From Candidatus Latescibacterota bacterium (GTDB lineage Bacteria; JAAXHH01), in contig JAJEAN010000007.1 in NCBI GenBank assembly GCA_022822725.1, positions 73,435 through 137,434 of the forward strand: a stretch of DNA of 64,000 bases. Reading direction: 5' to 3'. Both the position numbers and the translations under genes were made by a program. The notes under the pieces were generated by a model. The model worked only from the letters and a program-made list of their open reading frames with translations, searched no databases and was not told where the DNA came from. Of this stretch, positions 27,126-35,662 are shown piece by piece. Position 1 is the stretch's first letter, and every line of letters starts with the position of its first letter.

Positions 27126-28939
27126 TATCTGTTCTCCTCGATGATCGCTGCCAGGTCCTCCCGGAGTGGTTGGACCGGAACGCGGTTGATCACCATCTCG
27201 CCGTCCGCGCCTTTATGCTGCGTGATGTTGACGCTGCCGAACGCCTCGTCCTTGTCCTCATGGTCTTCGCGGAAGTGGGCGCCCCGGCTCTCCTTCCTTT
27301 CCAGCGCGGCCCGGGCCACCGCCTCCGACACGATCAGCAGGAACTTCAGATCCAGCGCGGTGTGCCATCCGGGGTTGTATTCGCGGTTGCCTGCTACGGA
27401 GACTTTGCCGGCCCTTTTACCCAGATCTTCGATGACCTCGAGGGCCCGCTGCATATCGCCCTCGTTGCGTACGATGCCCACGAGTTCCTGCATCCGTTCC
27501 TGCAATTCGTACTGGATCTCGAAGGGGTTCTCGCTGCTTTGCTCACGGTCGAAGGGCGCCAGGGTCTCGCTTACGGCTGCCTCGACCTGCCCGTCGTCGA
27601 TGGCGCCGCTGCCGTTCTCGCTTGCGTACTCCGCGGCGTACTTGCCGGCGCGCTGGCCGAAGACCAGCAGGTCGGAAAGGGAATTGCCTCCCAGCCGGTT
27701 GGCTCCGTGCAGGCCCGCCGCGCATTCTCCCGCGGCAAAGAGACCGGGCACGGTCGACATCTGCGTGTCGGCGTCCACGAGCACGCCGCCCATCACGTAA
27801 TGGGTAGTCGGCCCCACTTCCATGGCCTCCTTCGTGATGTCGATGTCGGCCAGTTGCTTGAACTGGTGGTACATGCTCGGCAGCTTGCGCTTGATATGCT
27901 CTTCGGCGTTGGAGAGCTTCTCGCTGATCCACGAAATGTCGAGGTAGACCCCGTTGTGGGGCGATCCGCGGCCCTCCCTGATCTCCCGCACGATACATCG
28001 GGCCACGTGGTCCCTCGTAAGCAGTTCGGGCGGCCGGCGGGCTTCCTTGTCCCCCTGCGTATAGACCCAGCCCTCTTCGGCGTTGTCCGCCGTCGAGTTC
28101 TTGTAAAGGTCGGGGATGTCGTCGAACATGAACCGGTTGCCTTCGCTGTTCGTCAGGATGCCCCCCTCGCCGCGGACGCCCTCCGTGACCAGGATGCCCC
28201 GCACACTCGGCGGCCAGACCATGCCCGTCGGATGGAACTGCACGAATTCCATGTCCAGCAGCGCCGCCCCGGCGTCGTAGGCCAGACCGTGTCCGTCTCC
28301 CGTATATTCCCAGCTGTTGCTCGTGATCTTGAAGGCCCGGCCGATGCCGCCCGTGGCCAGGACGACTGCTTTCGCGCGGAACACGCGGAACCGTCCCCGC
28401 TCCCGGTCGTAGCCGAAGGCGCCCACGACCCGGTCGCCGTCCTTCAACAGGGCCACGATGGCGTGTTCCATGTACACTTCCATGCCCTGGTGGATCCCGT
28501 AGTCCTGGAGGGTGCGGATCATTTCCAGGCCGGTCCGGTCGCCCACGTGGGCGAGACGGGGGTACTTGTGTCCGCCGAAGTTCCGTTGCAGGATGCGGCC
28601 GTCGGCCGTCCGGTCGAACAAGGCGCCCCAGGCCTCCAGCTCCCGTACGCGGTCCGGCGCTTCGCGGGCGTGCAGTTCGGCCATGCGCCAGTTGCTCAGG
28701 TACTGGCCGCCCCGCATCGTGTCGGCGAAGTGGACGTTCCAGCCGTCCCGGTCGTCCACGTTGGCCAGCGCCGCGGCCACGCCGCCTTCGGCCATGACCG
28801 TGTGGGCCTTGCCCAGCAGGGACTTGCAGACGAGTCCCACCGATACCCCGGCGGCCGAGGCTTCGATCGCGGCCCGGAGTCCCGCGCCCCCGGCGCCGAT
28901 CACGAGCACGTCATGTTCGTGGCTCTGGTATTCCGCCAT
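27125..28939 (-). CDS. sdhA: Succinate dehydrogenase flavoprotein subunit
   Basis: FAD-containing catalytic subunit oxidising succinate to fumarate. Start taken at ATG 28939 (MAEYQSHEHDVLVIG), which overlaps the sdhC stop codon as TAATG; 604 residues. FAD motif VIGAGGAGLRAAIEA, the His-flavin block (AEGGVAAAL preceded by KAHTVMAEGG), HPTGM in the active site and HGANRLGGNSL are present. A longer reading frame upstream runs inside sdhC and is unlikely to be used. Confidence 0.96.
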   Translation of the reverse strand: MAEYQSHEHDVLVIGAGGAGLRAAIEASAAGVSVGLVCKSLLGKAHTVMAEGGVAAALANVDDRDGWNVHFADTMRGGQYLSNWRMAELHAREAPDRVRELEAWGALFDRTADGRILQRNFGGHKYPRLAHVGDRTGLEMIRTLQDYGIHQGMEVYMEHAIVALLKDGDRVVGAFGYDRERGRFRVFRAKAVVLATGGIGRAFKITSNSWEYTGDGHGLAYDAGAALLDMEFVQFHPTGMVWPPSVRGILVTEGVRGEGGILTNSEGNRFMFDDIPDLYKNSTADNAEEGWVYTQGDKEARRPPELLTRDHVARCIVREIREGRGSPHNGVYLDISWISEKLSNAEEHIKRKLPSMYHQFKQLADIDITKEAMEVGPTTHYVMGGVLVDADTQMSTVPGLFAAGECAAGLHGANRLGGNSLSDLLVFGQRAGKYAAEYASENGSGAIDDGQVEAAVSETLAPFDREQSSENPFEIQYELQERMQELVGIVRNEGDMQRALEVIEDLGKRAGKVSVAGNREYNPGWHTALDLKFLLIVSEAVARAALERKESRGAHFREDHEDKDEAFGSVNITQHKGADGEMVINRVPVQPLREDLAAIIEENR

Positions 28940-29742
28940 TACAGGATTCTCCAATCCGTCCACACGCCCATGGCCACCAGGCGTACGTATACATCCGTGA
29001 AAGCAACCCAGATCAGACTGAGCCAGGCCCAATTCATGTGTCCTCTGTTCAGGCACGAAACGCACTGGTAACCCGCGTGCCGCACGGGCGCTTTCGAAAT
29101 GCGGTCCAGGTTGCCGCCGATCAGGTGGCGCAGCGAGTGGCAGCCGAACTGGTAACCACCCAGCAGGATAACGTTCAGGGTCAACACCAGGGTGCCGATC
29201 CCAATGCCGAAGGTCGTCTCGCCTGTCGTTTCATCCATGAACCACATGGCCTTCCACGCGTCGTGCGCAAGGAAGACCCAGATAATGAAAACCAGGTAGA
29301 GAAAATACCGGTGTATATTCTGTAGAATGAGAGGAAAGGACTGTTCGCCCCGGTACTTCTTCCTCGGCTCGGAAACGCTGCAGGAAGGCGGGTCGGCCCA
29401 GAAGGCCTTGTAGTATGCCCCCCGGTAGTAGTAGCACGTGATCCGGAATCCGGCCGGCGCCCAGAGGATCAGGAAGGCCGGCGAGAACGGGAGCATGGCC
29501 GGCCACCATTCGGGCCTGGGACCGAACAGGGCATGAGACGAACTGCCGAAGATTTCGGGCGAATAGAAGGGTGAAAGATAGGGGCCCCAGGCGTAGAACT
29601 CGCCCTGAAAGGCCGCCCACGTGGAGTAGACGACAAAGGCGGAGAACACGCCGAACGTCACCAGCTGTTGCGCCCACCAGGCGTCTGTGCGGCGCGTCTG
29701 GCCGAAACCGCTGGTCTTCAGCGAAACACCGGTTGTCGACAT
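28939..29742 (-). CDS. sdhC: Complex II membrane subunit, type F-like SdhC
   Basis: Single membrane anchor of succinate dehydrogenase, 267 residues with about five hydrophobic helices. It resembles the actinobacterial Sdh1 (type F) subunit: WAPAGFRITCYYYRGAYYKAFWADPPSC and SFPLILQNIHRYFLYL, described here in parts. Cys201-His202, His206, Cys227, Cys230 and His235 are candidate ligands for the membrane-embedded Rieske-type cluster reported for that class. No SdhD gene follows, in agreement with a three-subunit complex. Good AGAGGAT ribosome site. Confidence 0.85.
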   Translation of the reverse strand: MSTTGVSLKTSGFGQTRRTDAWWAQQLVTFGVFSAFVVYSTWAAFQGEFYAWGPYLSPFYSPEIFGSSSHALFGPRPEWWPAMLPFSPAFLILWAPAGFRITCYYYRGAYYKAFWADPPSCSVSEPRKKYRGEQSFPLILQNIHRYFLYLVFIIWVFLAHDAWKAMWFMDETTGETTFGIGIGTLVLTLNVILLGGYQFGCHSLRHLIGGNLDRISKAPVRHAGYQCVSCLNRGHMNWAWLSLIWVAFTDVYVRLVAMGVWTDWRIL

Positions 29743-30019
29743 GGATTATCCTCTTGAATCTGGACAGTGACTCGGACGGATTTCACAGACAAAACACATT
29801 AGCGCAAATTAGATGATGAACGGCGGCAAGGCAATAGAAAAAAACGGTACTGCAGACCATGGCCGCGAGACACAATCCGGTGGTCCAGATCCACAAGCAA
29901 ACGCATAAAACAATGGCCGAAACCGGCGGCGCGGAGATATATTGGACCCTTGTTCGCGACGTCATGGCTGCGCGCCGTACGCACGGAATCACCCGCATAC
30001 TTGGAATCCACGTCTCCAT
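29743..30019. promoter_or_regulatory. Divergent intergenic region sdhC / DUF6785 gene
   Basis: 277 bases between divergent genes, somewhat AT-rich around 29780-29910, with no credible gene. It must contain the sdhCAB promoter; no consensus hexamer pair was convincing. Confidence 0.35.
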
Positions 30020-31978
30020 ATGCCGACCGATTCAAACCAGGTTTCACCCTCCATCCGGACCGCTAACGGCCTGACCCCCAGGGTGCTCATCCTGGGCAGC
30101 ATGCTCGCCGTGTTCATCGCGATCTGGACGCCCCACACCAATTTCGTCATGCACGGCCCGAGGCTCACCCTGAGCCATCTCTCGATCGCGGCGCTTGTGT
30201 CGTTCCTCATCGTGATCTCCTGCGTGCAGATGCCCCTGCGCAGGTGGTGGCCCGTACGGGCGTTTTCGGCGGGTGAACTGGCCGTGCTCTTCGTCTTCTG
30301 CCTGGTTTCATCCACGATTCCCGGCAGGGCCTTCGTCGACTATTTCATAGGCATCCTGGCGTCGCCGTTCTACTACGCCACGCCGGAGAACCGGTGGGCG
30401 GACACCTTCTTCCCCCATCTGCCGGGATGGCTGGTCGTCCGGGACGACCTCGGGGCCGCGACGGGGTTCTACGAAGGCGCCGGCCAGAGCGTACTGCTGT
30501 GGGTCGACTGGATCGTTCCCCTCTTCTGGTGGATGTGCATGCTGGCGGCGCTGTTCCTGGTCATGGCCTGCATATCGGTGATCTTCCGCCGGCAGTGGGT
30601 CGAGCACGAGCGGCTGTCCTTCCCCGCGGTACAGATACCCTCGATGCTGATCGCGGAGACGACCCGGGGCGGGTTGGTGCCGGCGTTCATGGCGAACCGG
30701 TATTTCCAGGTAGGATTCGGACTCACCTTTGCCCTGCTGGCCTGGAACTGCCTGGCCTATTTCGGTTACGCCCCGGCCATACCCATCGGCGCACCCTTCC
30801 GAACGCAGATCCAGCTGGCGCAATCCGTCCCCGCGACCCAGGTGCAGTTCAACCTCTTCATGATGTGCTTCGCCTATTTCGCCGACCTCAAAGTGCTCTT
30901 CAGCATATGGTTCTTCCACCTTATCGCGTTGCTGGAAATCAGCCTGCTCAACCAGCTGGGCGTATCGGCCTCCGGCATGGCGGGAGGCTCCCAGTTCATC
31001 GTCAAGACCCAGCATTTCGGCGGGTTCTGGGTATTCGTGCTATGGGGCATGTGGATCGGGAGACATCACCTGAAGGCCGTGTGGCACAAGGCCCTGGGCC
31101 GCGCACCCGAACTCGACGATTCCATGGAATTGCTGTCCTACCGCACGGCATTGCTGGGACTGGCAGGCGGCCTGTGCTACCTGCTCTTCTGGCTGAACCG
31201 CATGGGGATGTCGGTCGACGTGGCGGTACTCTTCCTCGCGATCACCCTGGCGCTGTATATCGGCGTCACGCGCATCGTCGCCGAGACCGGGTTGGTCTTT
31301 CTCGACCTGCCGGTCAATTCGAACGAAATGACGGTGGGCGTCATCGGATCGACCAACCTGTCGCCGTCGAATCTCACCGCCCTGGGACTTACCCACGCCA
31401 TTTCCCACAACCACCGGGGTATCGGTCTTTCGTCATTGGTACACGGCCTGAAGGTCTCCGAGGGATTTACCCGGTCCAGGAAGGGTCTGTTCGCCGCGGT
31501 GGGGGTCGTGCTGATTCTGACCTTCATCGTTACGAACGGCTATACGATCTACGCCGGGGCATCCGGGACGGGCGCCCATGATTTCGCGCCGCTCCGGGCC
31601 GAAGGGTTCTACGACCAGCTGGCCACCTGGTTCAACAATCCCTACAATCTGTCCTACGAGGAGATCTATTTCCTTTTCCTGGGCGCCGGGATAACCACGG
31701 GTCTCCTTTTCATGCAGTACCGCTTCCCGGGCTGGCCCCTGCATCCCATCGGATACGTCGTCGCCTTCGCGGACATCATCAACTTCGAAATCACGTCGAT
31801 CTTCACGATCTGGCTGATCAAGGTATTGCTGCTGCGTCTGGGCGGGTTCGAAATGTACCGGAGGATGCAGCCGGCCGTGATCGGCGTGCTGCTGGGTTAC
31901 GCGGCGGGGGTGACCCTCTCCCTGGTCGTCGATGTCATCTGGTTCCCGGGCCAGGGACACAACGTGCACAACTGGTAG
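30020..31978 (+). CDS. DUF6785/DUF6784-type large membrane protein
   Basis: 652-residue polytopic membrane protein with a dozen or more hydrophobic helices. It shares with the protein at 32037-34028 the blocks SPxYYATPENRW, DWIVPLFWWM, IFRRQWVEHERLSFP, NRYFQVGF and a second-half YRTALLGLAGG, so the two are paralogues. I match this pattern to the DUF6785 (N-terminal) plus DUF6784 (C-terminal) family. Function is not established; a permease is plausible. I chose ATG 30020; the reading frame extends upstream without a ribosome site. Confidence 0.75.
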   Translation: MPTDSNQVSPSIRTANGLTPRVLILGSMLAVFIAIWTPHTNFVMHGPRLTLSHLSIAALVSFLIVISCVQMPLRRWWPVRAFSAGELAVLFVFCLVSSTIPGRAFVDYFIGILASPFYYATPENRWADTFFPHLPGWLVVRDDLGAATGFYEGAGQSVLLWVDWIVPLFWWMCMLAALFLVMACISVIFRRQWVEHERLSFPAVQIPSMLIAETTRGGLVPAFMANRYFQVGFGLTFALLAWNCLAYFGYAPAIPIGAPFRTQIQLAQSVPATQVQFNLFMMCFAYFADLKVLFSIWFFHLIALLEISLLNQLGVSASGMAGGSQFIVKTQHFGGFWVFVLWGMWIGRHHLKAVWHKALGRAPELDDSMELLSYRTALLGLAGGLCYLLFWLNRMGMSVDVAVLFLAITLALYIGVTRIVAETGLVFLDLPVNSNEMTVGVIGSTNLSPSNLTALGLTHAISHNHRGIGLSSLVHGLKVSEGFTRSRKGLFAAVGVVLILTFIVTNGYTIYAGASGTGAHDFAPLRAEGFYDQLATWFNNPYNLSYEEIYFLFLGAGITTGLLFMQYRFPGWPLHPIGYVVAFADIINFEITSIFTIWLIKVLLLRLGGFEMYRRMQPAVIGVLLGYAAGVTLSLVVDVIWFPGQGHNVHNW

Positions 31979-32001
31979 GTCTGCCGGCGCGGCCGTCCCA
32001 T

Positions 32002-32037
32002 GCGAACGACTGGCTGGCGAACGACTGGCTGGCGAAC
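32002..32037. repeat. 15-bp tandem repeat abutting a stop codon
   Basis: gcgaacgactggctg occurs twice plus a partial copy, ending exactly at the stop codon of the minus-strand DUF6785 gene. Confidence 0.9.
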
Positions 32038-34028
32038 TAGAAGATCTCGGCGATATGCGGCGTGTCCGGAAAGTATAACGTATCGACGATGTAGGCGGCC
32101 AGGACGCCGACCACGTAACCGACGAGGATTCCCAGGAACAGGGGTTGCGCTTTCCGGTACAGCCGGACGCCGCCGATGCGGAGCAGGACGACCTGGACGA
32201 GCCAGGCGACGAACAGGGTGAAGGCAAGCCCCCTGATGGGCGCCGAGGCCCCGATGGCGAATCCGATAGGATTAAGCGGCCACCAGTAGAAGAGGTACCT
32301 GCCCAGGGCCAGCAGGGCGCTGACCGCCATGCCGCCCGCGAGAAACAGGATTTCGAGGGTGGTGACCTGCGTGGCGTTCTTCATCCACTTCACCACCAGG
32401 TCGTAAAACAGGTTTCCCGTGTTGCGCAGGTTGATGTGCAGGTTGTCCGCCCCTTCCGCGTAGCCGGAGTAGACGACGTATCCCGTCGAGATCGCCGTCC
32501 CGCAGACGAACGCGAGCATCACGAGCAGGAACAGCCGTCCGCGGTTCTCCCCGAGATAGTTCCTCCAGAAGGCTACGTGCGAAAGCCCGACCATGGTGAA
32601 GGTCCGCCAGTTCCGCGCGAAGGCGTTGGACAGACCGAGTCCCGTCAGCGTCGGACCGGACAGACTGGCCGAGCCCACCATGCCCACCGTGAAGGCATGG
32701 GCGTTGATCGGCAGGTCGAGATTGATCAGGCCCGCTTCGGCGAGGATGCGCGCGATGCCGAAATAGAACACCAGCAGGAAGAACATAAAAAGCACGGCGA
32801 CGGGGATGGAGAAACCGATGGCGTTCAACCAGGCGATCATGAAGAGCAGGCCCAGCAGCAGTCCGATGATCGCTGTTCGATAGGAGAACATCTCGTCTTC
32901 GTCTTTCAGGTTGCTTTCCCTCCCGAGGGTCTTTCGCAGGACGTCCCCGATGTGTTTCCGGGCCATCCATCCGCTGATCAGGGCGAACATGATCAGTCCG
33001 CCGCAGAACTGGATGGACACGAGCCCGCGGGGTACGATCGTTTCGGCGGGCGAGACCACGCCGATCCGGTTCAGCATGCCGGTTTCCAGGATACCCAGCA
33101 CCTGGAAGAACCAGACGCTGAACAGAATCTCGACGTTGACGAAAAAGGCGAAGCACAGGACGTAGGGAACGAGCCGGATGGCGATGGGCGGGAAGGCGGG
33201 ATCGATGACCACGTTGAATACCGGACCCGGCAGGGGGATGTGGGGCAGCACGCCCCAGAAGCCGATGATGTTCCAGGTCATGACGGCCAGGCTGGCCGTG
33301 AAGCCGACCTGGAAGAGCCGGTTGCCGAAGAGGGCCGGCCATCTCCCGGACGATCCGTTGTCGGTTTCGAGCAGGCGGAGCACCACTTCGCCCATGGGGA
33401 ACCTGAGCCGTTCGTTTTCCACCCACTGCTTCCGGAAGATCACGACCAGGCAGGCGCCGATGAAGAGCAGCGCGCCGAGGGCCGACATCCACCAGAAGAG
33501 CGGTATGATCCAGTCCCGCCAGGGAATCGGCATCCCGGACGGCCGTCCCGCGAAGAAATCGGAAACCTGCCCCTTGTCATTGGGGATGACCGCCCATTCC
33601 GGCAGGTAGGCGAAGAAGTGCGCCTCCCACTGGTTCTCCGGGCTGGCGAAGTAGTGTGGCGCGGTGATGACGCTGATGAGATAACGGACCATGCCCCAGT
33701 CGGGCACCATGGCCGCGATCATCCCCATGGCAAAGATGACCAGGAGTTCCGGCCGCGTGAGCGCGGCGTCCCGGTTTACGGAACGGATCAGCACGTTCGG
33801 AATGAGGACCAGGAAAAAATAGGGAATGACCAGGCACAGCGGCATCTGGGGGAAGGTCAGATAGTTGTAGTTCAGCTGTGCGGAGGCGTACTGTCCCCAG
33901 AAGGCGACGAAGCAGGCGAAGGCCAGACCCAGGGCGGCGGTTTTGAGGGAAATGGGTTTCACGGTCGGCTTGGTCATGCTTGGCCGGGCCTGGCCCGAGT
34001 GATTCCGCACGACCGTATCGCGTGTCAC
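32037..34028 (-). CDS. DUF6785/DUF6784-type large membrane protein, paralogue
   Basis: 663 residues (or 646 if started at ATG 33977), with many transmembrane helices. Blocks shared with the protein at 30020 include APHYFASPENQWEAHFF, DWIIPLFWWM, IFRKQWVENERLRFP and YRTAIIGLLLG. GTG 34028 overlaps the SDR stop codon (GTGA), which supports coupling, though AAGGAG is too close for that start. It is the last gene of a run sulfatase-isomerase-SDR-membrane protein, which suggests it imports the compound those enzymes process. That role is inference. Confidence 0.75.
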   Translation of the reverse strand: MTRDTVVRNHSGQARPSMTKPTVKPISLKTAALGLAFACFVAFWGQYASAQLNYNYLTFPQMPLCLVIPYFFLVLIPNVLIRSVNRDAALTRPELLVIFAMGMIAAMVPDWGMVRYLISVITAPHYFASPENQWEAHFFAYLPEWAVIPNDKGQVSDFFAGRPSGMPIPWRDWIIPLFWWMSALGALLFIGACLVVIFRKQWVENERLRFPMGEVVLRLLETDNGSSGRWPALFGNRLFQVGFTASLAVMTWNIIGFWGVLPHIPLPGPVFNVVIDPAFPPIAIRLVPYVLCFAFFVNVEILFSVWFFQVLGILETGMLNRIGVVSPAETIVPRGLVSIQFCGGLIMFALISGWMARKHIGDVLRKTLGRESNLKDEDEMFSYRTAIIGLLLGLLFMIAWLNAIGFSIPVAVLFMFFLLVFYFGIARILAEAGLINLDLPINAHAFTVGMVGSASLSGPTLTGLGLSNAFARNWRTFTMVGLSHVAFWRNYLGENRGRLFLLVMLAFVCGTAISTGYVVYSGYAEGADNLHINLRNTGNLFYDLVVKWMKNATQVTTLEILFLAGGMAVSALLALGRYLFYWWPLNPIGFAIGASAPIRGLAFTLFVAWLVQVVLLRIGGVRLYRKAQPLFLGILVGYVVGVLAAYIVDTLYFPDTPHIAEIF

Positions 34029-34804
34029 TCCTTGATGGAGGCCGTGCCGCGCTTGAGCCAGAAACCACCGTCAACGCGGAGGACTTCTCCGGTGATGTAG
34101 TCCGCGGCGTCGGAACAAAGAAAGGTGGCGGCCTTGCCCAGGTCCCCGATGGTACCCAGCCGGCCCCAGGGAAGCCGCCTGCCGCCCTCCTCGAGTTCCT
34201 GTTCGGTGGAGTACTGCCGCTCCCCCGGCGTGTCGGTCCACCCGGGTTCGATCACGTTCACGCGGATGCGGTGTTCCAGGAGTTCCAGGGCGATGATGGC
34301 CGCCATGTGGTTCATGCCGGCCTTGGCCGAAGAATAGGCGATCGAAGTGGGGAATGGCAGGAAGGACATGACCGAGCTGATGAAGAGGATGCTGCCGCCC
34401 TTCCCGCCGGCCGCCATCTTCCGGGCGCCGGCCTGGGCGACGTGGAAGGCGCCGAAGAGGCTGACGTCATAGGTTTTTCTTAGTTCATCCACGTCCATCT
34501 CGAGAAAGGGTTCCCGTGTAGAATAGTATGCGTTGGCCACGACGATATGGGGCCCGCCGAGTTCCTCCGCCGTCCGTTCCACCATGCCGTCCACCGCGTC
34601 CCGGTCCGACGCGTCGGCGCCGATGACAACCGCCCGCCGTCCCATGGCCCGGATTTCTTTCGCGACGGTTTCGCCGTCATCCCGATGGCGGAAGTAGTTG
34701 ACGGCGACGTCCGCCCCGGCGCGGGCCATTTCCAGTGCGATGCCTTTGCCGATCCCGCGGGAGGAACCGCTGATCAGCGCCGTCTTGCCTGAAAGGTCGA
34801 TCAT
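34025..34804 (-). CDS. SDR-family oxidoreductase in sulfatase operon
   Basis: Short-chain dehydrogenase of 259 residues. Cofactor motif SGSSRGIG (12-19), Ser143/144, Tyr157 and Lys161 (AYSSAKAG) intact, and the C-terminal EVLRVDGGFWLKR typical of FabG-like members. NYFRHRDD after strand 2 suggests NADP use. It lies between a sugar isomerase gene (85 bp upstream) and a DUF6785 gene that overlaps its stop codon. Likely oxidises a hydroxyl of the desulfated product; the substrate is unknown. Confidence 0.9.
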   Translation of the reverse strand: MIDLSGKTALISGSSRGIGKGIALEMARAGADVAVNYFRHRDDGETVAKEIRAMGRRAVVIGADASDRDAVDGMVERTAEELGGPHIVVANAYYSTREPFLEMDVDELRKTYDVSLFGAFHVAQAGARKMAAGGKGGSILFISSVMSFLPFPTSIAYSSAKAGMNHMAAIIALELLEHRIRVNVIEPGWTDTPGERQYSTEQELEEGGRRLPWGRLGTIGDLGKAATFLCSDAADYITGEVLRVDGGFWLKRGTASIKE

Positions 34805-34889
34805 GGTACCCTCGCGTCGAAATACGTGGTGACCGGACGGATATCCCAGACCGCCACGAACCCGGGCGGCCGACCGATCGGAAGCGGTT

Positions 34890-35651
34890 TCACAGTCCCA
34901 TTTCGGACATGTTGCGGTAGCTGATGGCGATGCTGTCGAAGGGATCGCCGGCGCAGGTGTCCTGCTCGACCACGTACCACTGGGCCCCGGCGCTCTCGCA
35001 GGCGGCGACGATGCCGGGCCAGTTCATGTTCCCCTCGCCGACCTCGGCCATCACCTGCTCCCTTCCCGACACGCCCAGGTCCTTGAAGTGGATGACCGGG
35101 CACCTGTTCCTGACCCGTTCGATCCAGTGAATCGGATCGCCCCCGCCGTACTGGATCCAGTAGGTGTCGATTTCAAAACACAGGGCGGGATCGCTGTCCT
35201 CGATGAGTATGGCCAGTCCGGTCCGGTCGCCGACGCGCACGAGTTCCGTATGGTGATTGTGGTAGCTGAAGGACATGCCGGCTTTCTTCAGCCTGAGCGC
35301 CACGGCAGACGCGTCCGCCGCGAACCGCGAGAACCCGTCCGGATCGTCCCAGTAGGACCGCGGCATGGAACCGACGGCGATATGCCCGCAACCCCACAGG
35401 CGGTGCTCCTCGATCACTTTGTCCGGTTCATCCTGCAACCGTTCGAAGGGCACGTGCGTGGCACAGACATGCAGGCCGGCGTCCCGGATCATGGTGCCGA
35501 GTTCCGCCGGGTCGACGGGACCGAGGGCCGAAAGCTGAATATGGTCATAACCGATGGACTTGACTTTTTTCAGGGTGTCCGCGATGTCGGCCGGCGTCTG
35601 CACGAAGTCGCGCAACGTATAGAGTGTAACGGCGATTTTGCTTGCTGCCAT
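34890..35651 (-). CDS. Sugar phosphate isomerase/epimerase-like TIM barrel
   Basis: AP-endonuclease-2/xylose-isomerase-like protein of 253 residues. Likely metal-site and barrel blocks are GYDHIQLSALG, SYHNHHTEL, CFEIDTYWI, VIHFKDLG and EVGEGNMNW, then VVEQDT. These enzymes interconvert ketoses, inososes or related sugars. Start set at ATG 35651 because GGAG sits just upstream; the frame extends five codons further. It begins 11 bp after the sulfatase stop codon, so cotranscription is nearly certain. Confidence 0.9.
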   Translation of the reverse strand: MAASKIAVTLYTLRDFVQTPADIADTLKKVKSIGYDHIQLSALGPVDPAELGTMIRDAGLHVCATHVPFERLQDEPDKVIEEHRLWGCGHIAVGSMPRSYWDDPDGFSRFAADASAVALRLKKAGMSFSYHNHHTELVRVGDRTGLAILIEDSDPALCFEIDTYWIQYGGGDPIHWIERVRNRCPVIHFKDLGVSGREQVMAEVGEGNMNWPGIVAACESAGAQWYVVEQDTCAGDPFDSIAISYRNMSEMGL

Positions 35652-35662
35652 CGAGGTCTCCT

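Noticed and set aside
26364-28939. Large plus-strand open frames opposite sdhA and sdhB (26499-27800 and 27170-29071)
   Set aside because: They are antisense to strongly conserved genes, have no domain and arise from high G+C codon bias.
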